Under the pieces are notes generated by a model, which saw only the letters and a list, made by a program, of their open reading frames with translations, made no database searches and was not told the origin of the DNA. Positions 36,964 to 47,566 of a stretch of 64,000 bases of DNA are shown here, piece by piece. The stretch is from assembly GCA_965283955.1 (NCBI GenBank), contig CBDIQW010000001.1, positions 5,084,001-5,148,000 of the forward strand. The letters are read 5' to 3'. The number at the start of each line of letters is the position of its first letter. Within the stretch, counting starts at the first letter, position 1. Made by a program: the position numbers and the translations under genes. Source of the stretch: Emticicia sp965283955. Its GTDB lineage: Bacteria > Bacteroidota > Bacteroidia > Cytophagales > Spirosomataceae.

Positions 36964-38063
36964 TTAATAACTAAACTTATCTTTCCATTTATTAATTGGT
37001 TTTTCAATCAAAAACCAAGAAACCGTCGAGACTAAAACAGTAACCGCATAAGAAATATGATTTTCAAAATCAAATTTTCATCAATTATCGGGAGTTTACT
37101 TAATATCTTCACCACTGGGTTTGATGGTGAATTATGGTAGTGATTGTAGATAAATTTGTGATAGATATAAATCCCATAACTGATTCGCCCGAGATAAACA
37201 GTTATTTTATTTTCTAATAAGCTCTTAGTTATTCCGTCAAAGCCATAAACTGCATTCCCGACCATAAAAAGCGAGAAAAAAGACTCAAAAAGGCGTAAAA
37301 AAACTACTGTGATAATGTTGTGTCCATCTGGAAATTGTTTTCCCCAAAGCACAATTCCAATATATAAAAACAGACTTACAAGTAACCAAACTTTATTCAT
37401 TACAAACCTTTTAACTGCCTCATTTCTATGAAAATAGAAATAAGCGAATAGCCCACCAATTCCAAAGGCATCTAAGCATGTAGGCATTAGCACGTAAGGT
37501 GTCATCCAAGCTGTACCGTTGAGGTAGAAAAATAGACGAAGTCCGACCGATAAAGCAATAAACCCAAAAAGAATTTTAGGCAAGGAACGAGCTGATAAAA
37601 AGAAAACTATAAACGGGAAAAACAAATAAAATTGCTCTTCAACGGCCAACGACCAAAGGTGGTCGCTCGAACCCATCCAAGTTTGTTTGATGGCAATATA
37701 AATATTGGTTGTGTAAGTGAGATACCACCAAATTTTTTCACGAACTGGTTCAACATTCCAGATCAACAAAGCCAAAATCGTGAGATAATAAATCAGGAAG
37801 ATTCTGACCGTTCGACGAATGTAAAATTGTTTCAAAGAAAAATTATGCGAGCGTCCCAAACTGTCATCCTTTTGACGAGCCTGCAACAGAATACGAGTAA
37901 TCAGGAAACCGCTCAGTACAAAAAACATACAAACACCCAAATAGCTTATCGGAAACTGCAAAGCATCGCCCGACCAATGGTCAATTAAAACCATCGTTAC
38001 TGCCAAAAAGCGAAGCCCGTCGAGTTGTCTTAAATAGGAAGTATTTATAGTGTTTTGTGTCAT
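36964..38063 (-). CDS. Acyltransferase 3 family membrane protein (frameshifted near C-terminus)
   Basis: The 366-residue protein has ten hydrophobic helices. The Acyltransferase 3/OafA start is YLRQLDGLRFLAVTMVLIDHW, with the catalytic-type His, followed by MFFVLSGFLITRIL and RRTVRIFLIYYLT. The middle has SLAVEEQFYLFFPF. One T is missing near 37080 (ATTTTG should be ATTTTTG), after which FENHISYAVTVLVSTVSWF and LIEKPINKWK are in frame, ending at 36964. Such proteins add acyl groups to surface polysaccharide. The neighbour is a polytopic protein of unknown role. Confidence 0.85.
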
Positions 38064-38151
38064 TGTCTGTTATTTTCTTACCAATTTTGTTTTGGTCTTA
38101 TTTTTTCAATTTGCTGAATATCAATCGTTTGTGTACTCCAAATAACGGATT

Positions 38152-39762
38152 TTAATTCGTTTTCAACTTTACTGTACCTATTTGGTATTTTCCTGATTGA
38201 ATATATAATTGACTGATTTCAGTCGTAAAGTTATCAATTTTGAGGCGATTATTTATTAAAAAATCACGGTCGAGGTAGGCTACCATTCCCAAAGGCTTGA
38301 TATGAGAGGGAAATAAATAGATATTTTTATCAGATTTCAGAATAAAATATATACCAGATTCAGGACTTGTTAGGTCTATTTGTTCGCCAGTTTTTTGTAG
38401 TGTTAGTACGAAGTTCTCTGCTTTTGTTGTTACATTCAAATGTTGTAAAGTACTATCTTTTATTTGCCTCATTTCATCAATTATCGAATCATAAAATGCT
38501 TTTTCGGGTTGTTGCAAAACTTGCATTATTCCTTGCTTTGGGAAAGAGTTTTCGCTGTATTGTTGTTTGAATTGGTCGGTGACTCGCTCCTGATTCAAAT
38601 ATCTAATGTTTTGATAGTCAGCAATATAAGTGTAAAAGTTAAAGACAAAGCCTGCAAAGATAGCCAGTTGTACGAAGTTGTTTTTATACCTTTCAGCAAG
38701 CGAATTGAGTGCAACTATATAAAAAATGATAAGGCTCAAGACTGAATAAATCTTGTATTTGCTCGTCAGTAAAATTTCAATTCCGTAGGAGATTCGAGCC
38801 AATACAATGCCAATACTCGTAATGCCAATAAATACCAAACAAGCCAGTAAAAACAAGTCGTTTGTACGAAGGTTTAAATTGTACTTTTTGAATATAACTT
38901 GATAGGCAAACAGACACACAAATATCAATAAAAATAACCCGAGTGCCATTGCCAAATCTATGTGTTTGTTTGGTGCGATGGCTGATGAATCAAGCACACT
39001 GCCAAAGGTAGCAAGTAGCCCTTTTATGATAGTTTTAAAATCAGCAAAGTTTGTTTTTACGATATTGTCAGGGCTTTTCTGAAAATTAAAGAAAAAAACA
39101 AAAATGAAGATGACAGAACTGCCCATCCAAGCAAATAATTGCTTTTTTCGCTGCTGCACAAGCAAAATCAAACAACCAATAAACGGAATAATAATGCCAT
39201 TACTACTCGTAAAAACCCCAATTAAGCACGAAAAAAGTGCCAAATAGAAATAGTTTTTGTATGGGTTTTCGATAGAAAAAACGAGCCAATAAAATGTCAG
39301 AAAAGCGAAAAAAATCACGCCAAAATTCTGCACCGAAGCCATTCCCCAAAAGGTGTTCTCAAATAAACCTACATTGAATAGAATTAATGAAACCGGAACA
39401 AAGGCCAGTAGGGGTGAATTGTACTTTTTTGATACTTGAAAGAAAATGATAAGAAGACCAGCTAATGCTAAAAAGCCAATAAACATCAGACTCTTCAAGT
39501 TGAGTGTGCCTTGTAAAAGGTAAATAACCCATGCCGAAAGTCGAGTGATAAAAATTCGATGTTCGTTGTGTTGCGAGAGTAATAATTTTATTTTCTCCGA
39601 AAATGAATCCGTTTCCAACATTTGAGCCAAAGTATTTCGGATAGCGAAGTCGTCCCAATGAGGGATATTCACGGCATATTTCTGAAAAACCAAGTAAAAT
39701 ACTGCAATGGGAAATAAAATTAAAAATGTAGCAAGTATATTTTTAGTAGAAAAATTTGGCAC
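38152..39762 (-). CDS. Polytopic membrane protein of unknown function, possibly GT-C-like
   Basis: The 536-residue protein has about 11-12 transmembrane helices followed by a soluble C-terminal domain of roughly 100 residues. The first loop carries VNIPHWDDFAIRNTLAQ, with an acidic pair reminiscent of the first extracytoplasmic loop of GT-C lipid-linked glycosyltransferases, but no clear family motif is present. It lies next to an acyltransferase, which suggests a surface glycan context. I do not assign a function. Confidence 0.55.
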   Translation of the reverse strand: MPNFSTKNILATFLILFPIAVFYLVFQKYAVNIPHWDDFAIRNTLAQMLETDSFSEKIKLLLSQHNEHRIFITRLSAWVIYLLQGTLNLKSLMFIGFLALAGLLIIFFQVSKKYNSPLLAFVPVSLILFNVGLFENTFWGMASVQNFGVIFFAFLTFYWLVFSIENPYKNYFYLALFSCLIGVFTSSNGIIIPFIGCLILLVQQRKKQLFAWMGSSVIFIFVFFFNFQKSPDNIVKTNFADFKTIIKGLLATFGSVLDSSAIAPNKHIDLAMALGLFLLIFVCLFAYQVIFKKYNLNLRTNDLFLLACLVFIGITSIGIVLARISYGIEILLTSKYKIYSVLSLIIFYIVALNSLAERYKNNFVQLAIFAGFVFNFYTYIADYQNIRYLNQERVTDQFKQQYSENSFPKQGIMQVLQQPEKAFYDSIIDEMRQIKDSTLQHLNVTTKAENFVLTLQKTGEQIDLTSPESGIYFILKSDKNIYLFPSHIKPLGMVAYLDRDFLINNRLKIDNFTTEISQLYIQSGKYQIGTVKLKTN

Positions 39763-39789
39763 TTGAAAAAATGAATAAATTAAAAATTA

Positions 39790-41894
39790 TTAAAGTTTTA
39801 GAATCGTAAATTCGACTCGGCGATTTTTTTTGCGGGTTTCTTCCGTAGCATTGCTCGCAATTGGTTTTGATTGACCCCAACCTTTAGTTTGAATGCGTTT
39901 GGCTTCGATTTGACCTTTTTCTACTAAGTATTTCTTTACTTCATTGGCTCTGTCTTGCGAAAGTTTTACGTTGAGCATCATATTGTCATCACTTCCATCG
40001 GTGTGGCCTTCAATGATTACTTCCATTGTTGGATACTCTTGCATTAACTCAATAATTCGGTTGAGTTCGGGGTATGAAGCAGGCAAAATATCAAACTTAC
40101 TTTGATTAAAGAAAAGGTTATTCAAAACCATTGTTTGTCCTTCTTTTACTGGAATTAAGTTAATATTCTTCTTTATTTCCCTAAAACGGCGGTCTTTTGT
40201 TAGGTCGAGGTTTTCGCTTATACTAATAAAACCTTTTTTTGAAGCATTCAAACTATAAGCTTTTTTGAGCGGCACAACCATTTTATATTCGCCAGTTTCG
40301 GGGTCGAATTCGGCCATAATTTTATCTGTTCCTGTGCTATCATTCAATAATGCCATGACCACTTCGGCAGAAATTGTTTTTTTATCAAGAGCATTCAGTA
40401 CCGTTTCCCGAAATAATCGCTACGGGGTCAGGTTTGATTGATGGAAAAAGTTTAATTCGGAAAATGTCTTCTGCCCCAATCGAACGCTCTTCTGAGCTGA
40501 GATAAGCAAACTCACCCGATGCAGGAATCGTAAAATAGCCATCCCATTTTGAAGTATTTATCAAATCTCCAATATTTTCGGGTTCGCTCCATTTTGTCCA
40601 AGTGCTGTCGAGACGGCGGCTCAGAAAAATGTCATTATCGCCATAGCCAGGAAACCTGCCGTTGAGAAATAGATCGTTTTTGAGTCAGCAGCTACAAATG
40701 GTGTACTTTCACTTTCGGCTGTGTTGATTGTTGAGCCCATATTTACAGGTTTCGACCAAACTTTATCTTCTCTTAAAAACGAAACGTATAAGTCTTTTCG
40801 GCCTTTTGTATCTTTACGCTGACAAGCGATCACCAAAACTTTTCCGTTAGGTGCAAGGGTAAATTCTGTGTAGTCGCTCAGATTTGAGTAGTCAATAATC
40901 TTTTCTTCCTTCGGAAACTCCCAGCCAATTCGGGTACGTTTAGATTTGGATAAACACTGGGCGAAATGTGCCATCAGGAATATAAATATTTACTAAATAG
41001 ATAGTTTTACCATCAGCCGAAATCGTTGAAACTGCGTTGTGTTCTGGTGTATTAATAGGTTCTTTGATGTTTTCGGCTTCTCCCCAAGTTCCGTCGAGGC
41101 AATACCCTTGACATCCAAACATCTTGTAGTTTTTGCTTTCCGATATTTTGATCGTGACTTTCTCTCGTGAAGAACAGTGTTTTTCCATCGGGTGTGATGA
41201 TAGGAGCAACTTCCCGAACTTTTGAATTAATACTTTTTCCCAGATTTTCTTTAATAATTTCCTTCGGAATATCTTTTGCGAGGTTTATTTTTGCTTCAAA
41301 TGGTAAATCAATTTCCGAAATTCCGATGGCATCTATTTGGTTATAACCAGGAATTTTGGCGGGAGCAACAATTAATTTAATGGCATGAACTTTATATTCA
41401 GTTTGCGGAATAATGATATTCCACATTCTGCCTTTTTCGGTTGGTCCATCTTCCTTATTTTCATGAATAATGTACTCTTTATCAGTAGAATCATAAGCTA
41501 AAACCCGTACAACGGCACCCGCCCCCCAATTTTCAGCAATAGAAACTTGCTTAATTTTGACAGGATTTTCAAAACCAACCTTAATGTATTCTTCGGCATA
41601 AGTATCAGCACCAGCCGATGACCATGCACATACGCTTTCGCCTTTTTGTGGTAATTTATTTGGAGTGCCTAAAACCTGAATTGCCCGATACTGTGGCCCT
41701 GGATTATTGGCATCAACTCTTTCCGACGAAAAGCCCAGTACTTTACTTGCCCACTGAATTTTGGGTTGGGCAGATATCGTTTCAGTCGAAAAAAGGACTA
41801 ACAGAAGTGTACCAAATTGTAATAATGAGGTAATAGGGTAAGATTTACGAGGCGAAACATCTTGAGTGAAAAACATTTTCTTTGGAGTAATCAC
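39790..41894 (-). CDS. OmpA-family protein with PD40 beta-propeller (four frameshifts)
   Basis: The gene is about 700 codons and currently lies in four fragments. The order is signal peptide (SLLQFGTLLLVLFSTETISA), a discoidin-like region (GPQYRAIQVLGTPNKLPQ, VKIKQVSIAENWGAGAV), PD40 repeats (ITPDGKTLFFTRE, ISADGKTIYLVN, DSKTIYFST), then a C-terminal OmpA domain (FNQSKFDILPAS, EVIIEGHTDGSDD, NRRVEF). Frame changes near 41095, 40953, 40640 and 40400 are each explained by one base; for example, AACGGTACTG should be AACGTACTG. The OmpA domain anchors it to peptidoglycan. Promoter box at 41979-41986. Confidence 0.8.
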
Positions 41895-42247
41895 TGTTTT
41901 TTGCTCTAATTGGGTTAGTTTTTTTGTAGGTAACGAAAGTATGCAATTTTAGCAGACTATCAAAATTATCAACGACTACAAAGGTAATTTTATGCTTAGT
42001 TTTTTGCAAATTTTATAAAATATGTTTGTAAATCATTCATCATCAAACCATTATCAATATTATTTGTGAGTTTTTGTAGCGTGTTTTTATTGTAAATTTT
42101 CATTTAACGTTTCGTTAACAAAATATTCTTCTAAAATTTCAACAAATACTTTCATTCTTACGTTTTGTTTACGAATTTAGCAGATGAATTCGGATAACGA
42201 TCGCCTTGGCGGTCCGATTTAATTAATATCTAAAAGCTCATAGTAAA
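41895..42247. promoter_or_regulatory. Divergent intergenic region, OmpA/PD40 and cytochrome c
   Basis: About 350 nt, very AT-rich, without an ORF. A minus-strand TACCTTTG at 41979-41986 fits the OmpA gene's -7 box, 85 nt before its ATG. For cytochrome c I see only near-matches. CGATCGCCTTGGCGGTCCG at 42199-42217 is a small GC-rich block with no assigned role. Confidence 0.45.
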
Positions 42248-42568
42248 ATGAAAAAATCACTCCTGACCGTTGCGGTTGTACTTGGCATTGCTTCAGTATC
42301 AAAGGCACAAACAAAAATTCCACCAGATATTGAGAAGTTACTTCAAAAAAATACATGTTTGGCTTGTCATAAAGTTGATACACGTTTGGTTGGTCCAGCT
42401 TATGTAGAAGTAATGAAAAAGAAAAAATATAAGCCAGAGCAAATCGTAGAGTTAATCTACAAACCAAATCCTAAAAACTGGGAAGGTTATCCACCAATGG
42501 CTGCATTGACAAATGTTCCGAAAGATGAAGCATTGAAAATTGCAAAATGGATTACTACTTTGAAGTAA
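42248..42568 (+). CDS. Small periplasmic c-type cytochrome
   Basis: A 106-residue protein with a signal peptide (VAVVLGIASVSKAQ), one haem c motif CLACH and a likely distal Met in YPPMAAL. The size and the KLLQKNTCLACHKVDTRLVGPA start are those of cytochrome c551/c552-type electron carriers. It probably carries electrons between a quinol-cytochrome complex and an oxidase. It is monocistronic: a promoter region lies upstream and a terminator downstream. Confidence 0.88.
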   Translation: MKKSLLTVAVVLGIASVSKAQTKIPPDIEKLLQKNTCLACHKVDTRLVGPAYVEVMKKKKYKPEQIVELIYKPNPKNWEGYPPMAALTNVPKDEALKIAKWITTLK

Positions 42569-42584
42569 TCTTCAAATAAAGACT

Positions 42585-42620
42585 AAAAAACCTCCGTTGA
42601 TTTATCAGCGGAGGTTTTTT
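42585..42620. terminator. Bidirectional terminator between cytochrome c and divIC
   Basis: AAAAAACCTCCG and CGGAGGTTTTTT form a stem flanked by A and T tracts, so it can serve both convergent genes. Confidence 0.85.
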
Positions 42621-42639
42621 ATGTGCAAAAATTTGTTTT

Positions 42640-42968
42640 TTAATCATTCTCAACTTTTTCTACCGATTGATTGTCTTCATCGACTATCACAAAAACTGTT
42701 TCACCTGTTTTTTTCATCAGATATTTTTCTCTGGCAAATTTTTCCATTGATTTATGATTGCCCATAACCTCACGCTCTTCTTCTTTTACTTTTTTGAGTT
42801 CTTCTACATAGTATTCTTGCTGATTTTCTAAATCAGATAGTTTTTGTAGAAGTCTAAATTGAGCTATCAAATTACTGCCATCGAAGAATATCACCCAAAT
42901 AAGCAGGACGCAAGTGTAAGTACATAGAAACGATATTTATGTAGGAATTTTGGAACGTAGATTTTCAT
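42640..42968 (-). CDS. FtsB/DivIC-like septum formation initiator (frameshifted)
   Basis: The 109-residue protein has a short cytoplasmic start (MKIYVPKFLHKYRF), one transmembrane helix and a periplasmic coiled coil (LSDLENQQEYYVEELKKV, EEEREVMGN) followed by EKFAREKYLMKKTGETVFVI, the conserved end of DivIC/FtsB. The start is the ATG at 42966-42968. The frame breaks near 42912, where one C is missing (GCGTCCTGC for GCGTCCCTGC); with it the helix reads ASLLIWVIFFDG. The protein is part of the FtsQLB divisome complex. The gene follows enolase in the same direction. Confidence 0.85.
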
Positions 42969-43017
42969 TGTAGGAAATTTTTTAAGCACGATTGTACTTC
43001 AAAAGTAGGTGTTTTTA

Positions 43018-43060
43018 CAAAAAAAACAAAAAAAGCGTTGAACAATATTTGTTCAACGCT
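43018..43060 (-). terminator. eno: Intrinsic terminator for eno
   Basis: On the minus strand AGCGTTGAAC and GTTCAACGCT pair around a 7-nt loop and are followed by a T-rich tract. It lies downstream of the enolase stop at 43095. Confidence 0.85.
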
Positions 43061-43070
43061 TCTAATATTT

Positions 43071-43093
43071 TACTCCCCTTTAGGGGGCGGGGG
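43071..43093. repeat. eno: CTCCCCTTTAGGGGGCGGGG repeat
   Basis: A G-rich palindromic block just after the enolase stop. It resembles the CCCCTCTCC and CCTCTTTAGGG elements at 8440-8474 and 16600-16680. Confidence 0.45.
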
Positions 43094-43094
43094 C

Positions 43095-44375
43095 TTAGAA
43101 TTTCAATCCTGGGAATGTAGCCGCTGAACCTAATTCTTCTTCGATACGAAGTAATTGGTTGTATTTAGCCATACGGTCAGACCGTAGAAGCAGAACCAGT
43201 CTTAATTTGGCCAGCAGTTCAATGCTACTGCCAAGTCAGCGATTGTTGCGTCTTCAGTTTCACCCGAACGGTGACGACATGATGCTCTTATATTTGTTTT
43301 TGTGAGCTAAGTTTACAGCATTGATTGTTTCGGTTAATGAACCAATTTGGTTTACTTTTACCAAAATAGCATTAGCGATTCCTTTGTCAATACCTTCTTG
43401 TAAACGCTTCACGTTTGTTACGAATAAATCGTCACCAACTAATTGGCATTTGCTACCAATCAAGCGAGTTTGCTCAGCCCAACCTGCCCAATCGTCTTCA
43501 GCCATACCATCTTCGATTGAGATAATTGGATATTTCTCAACCCATGTTGCCCAATAAGCAGCCATTTCATCAGAATTTAATTGCTTGCCATCTGATTTTT
43601 TGAATGTGTAAAGACCAGTTTTTGCATCGTAAAACTCAGAAGCAGCAGCATCCATAGCGATAAATACATCTTCACCTGCTTTGAAACCAGCTTTTTCGAT
43701 TGATTGCAATACGATTTCGATAGCCTCTTCATTCGATTTGATGTTTGGTGCAAAACCACCTTCATCACCAACGTTTGTAGAATAGCCTTTCGATTTCAAT
43801 ACTTTTTTCAAAGTATGAAAAATGTCAGTTCCCATTTGTAGAGCGTGTGAGAATGACTCAGCTTTTGCCGGCATTACCATAAACTCTTGGAAATCAATTG
43901 AATTATCGGCGTGAGAACCACCATTCAAGATGTTCATCATCGGAACTGGCAAAGTGTTGGCGTTTACACCACCTAAGTAGCGGAACAATGACAAACCAGC
44001 TTCAAAAGCGGCTGCTTTAGCAACTGCCAACGAAACACCTAAGATAGCATTCGCACCTAAGTTTCCTTTATTTGGTGTGCCATCGAGGTCAATCATGATT
44101 TGGTCAATCAAGTTTTGTTCGAAAACATTTGCTCCGAGAAGTTCAGAAGCGATAGTTTCGTTTACATTCTTAACTGCTTTCAAAACACCTTTGCCTTGAT
44201 ACACTTTTGAATCATCATCACGTAACTCAACGGCTTCGTGAACACCTGTCGATGCACCTGATGGCACAGCGGCACGTCCTAAGTAACCGTTATCAGTTAA
44301 AATATCAACTTCGATAGTAGGATTTCCTCTTGAATCGAGAATTTGTCTTGCGTGTACTCTAACAATTTGGCTCAT
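43095..44375 (-). CDS. eno: Enolase (three single-base insertions near the C-terminus)
   Basis: The reading frame runs normally for 370 residues (RQILDSRGNPTIEVD, GASTGVHEAVELRD, PVPMMNILNGGSHADN, LVGDDLFVTN) then breaks. Three one-base insertions, near 43277 (an extra C), 43222 (an extra T) and 43186 (an extra A), hide a normal end: SRSGETEDATIADLAVAL, CGQIKTGSASRSDRMAKY, then ATFPGLKF and the stop at 43095. The corrected length is 425. Enolase makes phosphoenolpyruvate in glycolysis. Because it is essential, these are almost certainly errors. Terminator at 43018-43060. Confidence 0.95.
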
Positions 44376-44575
44376 AAGTTAAAACTTGTAAGTATTAGGT
44401 ATTTTGGTTATAAAAAATATTGGAATTGTCCAAAAAAACAATATTTTCTTTGGTAACAACTGTAAAATTAGTCAATTTTTCAGAATGGGGCAAATTGTAT
44501 GTATGATTTCTTCATTAAATAATCCTATTGAAAGTCCAAAATCAACCATCAAGCATCCAACATCAATCATTAAAA

Positions 44576-45460
44576 TTAAACAATATTCATTGTTTGTTCT
44601 TTAATTTTCTCCAATTCGTCTTTCATCTGCACCACCAAACGCTGAATTACCGAATCATTGGCTTTCGAGCCGATAGTGTTTACTTCACGACCAATTTCTT
44701 GGGCAATAAAGTTGAGTTTTTTACCATTTGAAGCAATTTTTAGCTCTTGCACGAAATATTCCAAATGGTTTTTCAAACGAACTTTTTCTTCCGAAATATC
44801 AAATTTTTCTACGTAATAAATCAATTCTTGCTCAAAACGATTTTTATCAAAAGTTTCGCTTGAAGACCATTCTGCAACCGCTTTTTCGATACGTTCACGT
44901 ACCACAGGAATACGTTTTGGGTCTTGCTCTTCTACTTGCGAAAGCAGATTCGCAATGCTTTGAATATAATCTTCAAACTTTGCTGCCGTATTGCTTCCTT
45001 CTTGCGTGCGGAATTCTTTACACTTTGCAATTGCTTGACTGATAGCACTTTTCATTAAATCCCATTCGGCTTTAGCATCGGCTTCGGTTGCGGCATCTGT
45101 ATTATAAGCATTGGGCATCATCGAAGCCATACGTAATAGTTCGGTTGGACTTGGCTCAAAACCAAGTTCGTTGGCGGTTGCTTTTAGGTCTTTAAAATAA
45201 GCCTTGATAAGCGGGCGATTCACGACCGTAGCCGCACCAGACTCATCACGTGGCGTTACATTCATCGTAAATTCTACTTTTCCTCGTTCAAGTTCGGCCG
45301 TAAGAATATTTCTTATTTCGATTTCTCTTTCTGAATACGTGCGTGGAATTCGGCAATAAATATCAAAAAACTTAGAGTTTAACGATTTAATTTCGACAGT
45401 TACAGCGATTTTGGCATTCTCGACAGTTGCCGAGCCAAAACCAGTCATTGATTGCAGCAT
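44576..45460 (-). CDS. YicC/YloC family endoribonuclease
   Basis: The 294-residue protein has the family start MLQSMTGFGSATVENAKIAV, then EIKSLNSKFFDIYCRIPR, and the C-terminal DUF1732 motif LNFIAQEIGREVNTIGSKAND. YicC proteins are RNases; the E. coli member acts with PNPase on the small RNA RyhB. It is monocistronic; its start is near the heptamer repeat at 45464-45545. Confidence 0.9.
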   Translation of the reverse strand: MLQSMTGFGSATVENAKIAVTVEIKSLNSKFFDIYCRIPRTYSEREIEIRNILTAELERGKVEFTMNVTPRDESGAATVVNRPLIKAYFKDLKATANELGFEPSPTELLRMASMMPNAYNTDAATEADAKAEWDLMKSAISQAIAKCKEFRTQEGSNTAAKFEDYIQSIANLLSQVEEQDPKRIPVVRERIEKAVAEWSSSETFDKNRFEQELIYYVEKFDISEEKVRLKNHLEYFVQELKIASNGKKLNFIAQEIGREVNTIGSKANDSVIQRLVVQMKDELEKIKEQTMNIV

Positions 45461-45463
45461 AAT

Positions 45464-45545
45464 ATAATGAGTGAATGATAGAATGAGCGAATGATGGAAT
45501 GTTAAAACATTATATCATTCGACTCAGTCACTCATTATCATTCAA
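45464..45545. repeat. GAATGAGT/GAATGATA tandem repeat forming an inverted pair
   Basis: The left arm is made of GAGTGAATGATAGAATGAGC units and the right arm of CATTCGACTCAGTCACTCAT units, so it can fold into a long hairpin. It lies between yicC and argS. Confidence 0.65.
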
Positions 45546-45702
45546 TAGTTGGTATAAATTTTAGGCAAATAACGTCAAAAATATAGGAGAGTTGTAGAAG
45601 TTTTATGATTGAATTAGAAGAATATTTTATTTCTAAGATTATAGTCAATGATAGGTTCAGTAGATATTGGAGTTTATCAATAAACTTTTCTCAAAAAAAC
45701 TG

Positions 45703-45710
45703 TACTTTTG
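45703..45710 (+). promoter_or_regulatory. argS: -7 box for argS
   Basis: TACTTTTG matches TANNTTTG, 55 nt upstream of the argS ATG. The predicted transcript would start just before the GAACAAG hairpin. Confidence 0.55.
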
Positions 45711-45717
45711 CACTTTA

Positions 45718-45741
45718 GTAGAACAAGCTTCCAACTTGTTC
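45718..45741 (+). repeat. argS: GTAGAACAAGCTTCCAACTT palindrome in the argS leader
   Basis: GAACAAG and CTTGTTC pair around a 7-nt loop. The element is related to the one that overlaps the ndh stop at 20669-20692. Here it would lie at the 5' end of the argS mRNA. Confidence 0.6.
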
Positions 45742-45765
45742 ATTATAACCATAGTATCAGAATTC

Positions 45766-47541
45766 ATGAACATCGAGCAATCATTAAAAAAAGCCATACA
45801 AGAAGCACTTTTGGCATTATATCAATTAGAAGAAGACGTTGTTTTACAACCAACCAAGAAAGATTTTGAAGGAAATTACACTTATGTAGTATTTCCGTTG
45901 GTGAAATCTCTCCGAAAAAATCCTGCTGAATTAGGTAATGCCATCGGTCAACATATCAAAGATAATAACGATTTTGTAAGCAGTTTTAATGTTGTTCAAG
46001 GTTTTTTGAATATTGTTTTGCATGATTCAGTTTGGATTGATACGCTTAATTCGATTTTATCTACCGATAATTTTGGTGTTTTACCATCAAATGGCCAATC
46101 GGTAATGGTGGAATTTTCTTCGCCAAATACCAATAAACCGCTACATTTAGGGCATTTACGTAATAATTTCTTGGGAGCATCGGTTGCTAATATTTTGACT
46201 GCGAGTGGCTTTGATGTGGCAAAAACTTGCTTAGTCAATGATCGTGGCGTGCATATTTGTAAGTCGATGTTGGCTTATCAGAAATTTGGCAATAATGCAA
46301 CTCCCGAATCTTTGGGCATTAAAGGCGATCATTTGGCGGGCAAATATTATGTAGAGTTTGATAAAGCCTACAAAACTGAAATCTCGCAATTAATGGCCGA
46401 AGGGAAAACCGAAGAAGATGCCAAGAAAAACGCACCATTGATGCTCGAAACCCAAGAAATGCTACAAAAATGGGAACAGGGCGACGAAGAAACAATGGCT
46501 TTATGGCGAAAAATGAATGATTGGGTTTTTGAAGGTTTTGCTGAAACCTATAAAAAAATAGGTGTTTCGTTTGATAAAGTTTATTATGAATCAAACACGT
46601 ATTTGCTCGGAAAAGATGTGGTAGAGGAAGGCCTTAAAAATGGTATTTTCTTCAAAAAAGAAAACGGAAGTGTTTGGATTGATTTGAAAGAAGAAGGACT
46701 CGACGAGAAATTGGTACTTCGTGCCGATGGAACTTCGGTTTATATCACGCAAGATTTAGGCACAACCGATTTAAAATTCAAGGATTATCACAACGATAAG
46801 TCGATTTGGGTGGTAGGCAATGAGCAAGATTATCATTTTCAGGTACTTTTTGCGATTATGAAAAAACTCGGTCGTGCGTATGCCGATGGTTGCTATCACC
46901 TAAGCTATGGCATGGTTGATTTGCCATCAGGAAAAATGAAATCTCGTGAAGGAACAGTCGTTGATGCGGATGAATTGGTAGCCGAAATGATAGAAACTGC
47001 TGCTGAAACTACCCGTGAACGTGGTAAAATTGACGATTTTACTAAAGAAGAAGCCGAAAATCTTTTCCAAATGTTGGCTTTGGGTGCTTTGAAATACTTC
47101 TTATTGAAAGTTGAACCGAAGAAGCGTATGCTCTTTAACCCAGCCGAGTCCATTGATTTTCAAGGAAATACGGGGCCATTCATTCAATATACTCACGCTC
47201 GTATTTGCTCGATTTTACGCAAAGCAGAGTCATTAAATGTACCTGTTAATTCACAAGTAAAAACAGTTGATTTATTGAAACCAGAGTCAGAATTAATATA
47301 TCTTTTGAACGAATATCCAACTGCGGTAAAAAAAGCAGGAGATGAATATGTGCCAGCGGTAATTGCCAATTATGTGTATGAACTGGCCAAAACATTCAAC
47401 CATTTTTATGCTGAGGTTTCAATCATGAACGAAACCGATAACGACAAACAACAATTTAGACTTTCGCTCATTAAAGTAGTTGCCGAAACAATTAGTAAAG
47501 CTACTGGGTTATTAGGAATACAAGTTCCATCACGTATGTAA
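45766..47541 (+). CDS. argS: Arginyl-tRNA synthetase
   Basis: The 591-residue class I synthetase has the HIGH-type motif FSSPNTNKPLHLGHLRNNF, the KMSKS-type motif PSGKMKSREGTVVDA, and the C-terminal DALR anticodon domain ending STGLLGIQVPSRM-like (AVIANYVYELAKTFNHFY). It charges tRNA-Arg. I chose the ATG at 45766; the open frame begins earlier at 45667, but that part contains the promoter and repeat. The glutathione peroxidase gene follows after 25 nt. Confidence 0.95.
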   Translation: MNIEQSLKKAIQEALLALYQLEEDVVLQPTKKDFEGNYTYVVFPLVKSLRKNPAELGNAIGQHIKDNNDFVSSFNVVQGFLNIVLHDSVWIDTLNSILSTDNFGVLPSNGQSVMVEFSSPNTNKPLHLGHLRNNFLGASVANILTASGFDVAKTCLVNDRGVHICKSMLAYQKFGNNATPESLGIKGDHLAGKYYVEFDKAYKTEISQLMAEGKTEEDAKKNAPLMLETQEMLQKWEQGDEETMALWRKMNDWVFEGFAETYKKIGVSFDKVYYESNTYLLGKDVVEEGLKNGIFFKKENGSVWIDLKEEGLDEKLVLRADGTSVYITQDLGTTDLKFKDYHNDKSIWVVGNEQDYHFQVLFAIMKKLGRAYADGCYHLSYGMVDLPSGKMKSREGTVVDADELVAEMIETAAETTRERGKIDDFTKEEAENLFQMLALGALKYFLLKVEPKKRMLFNPAESIDFQGNTGPFIQYTHARICSILRKAESLNVPVNSQVKTVDLLKPESELIYLLNEYPTAVKKAGDEYVPAVIANYVYELAKTFNHFYAEVSIMNETDNDKQQFRLSLIKVVAETISKATGLLGIQVPSRM

Positions 47542-47566
47542 TCACGAATGTAACCAAACTATAATC

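Noticed and set aside
43260..44375. A truncated enolase of 371 residues as a real variant
   Set aside because: The lost C-terminus is present in other frames and is fully conserved once three single bases are removed. Enolase is essential and its C-terminus contains catalytic residues.
45667..45765. N-terminal extension of ArgS by 33 residues
   Set aside because: It overlaps the TACTTTTG promoter box and the palindrome, and ArgS homologues begin at MNIEQ-like residues.
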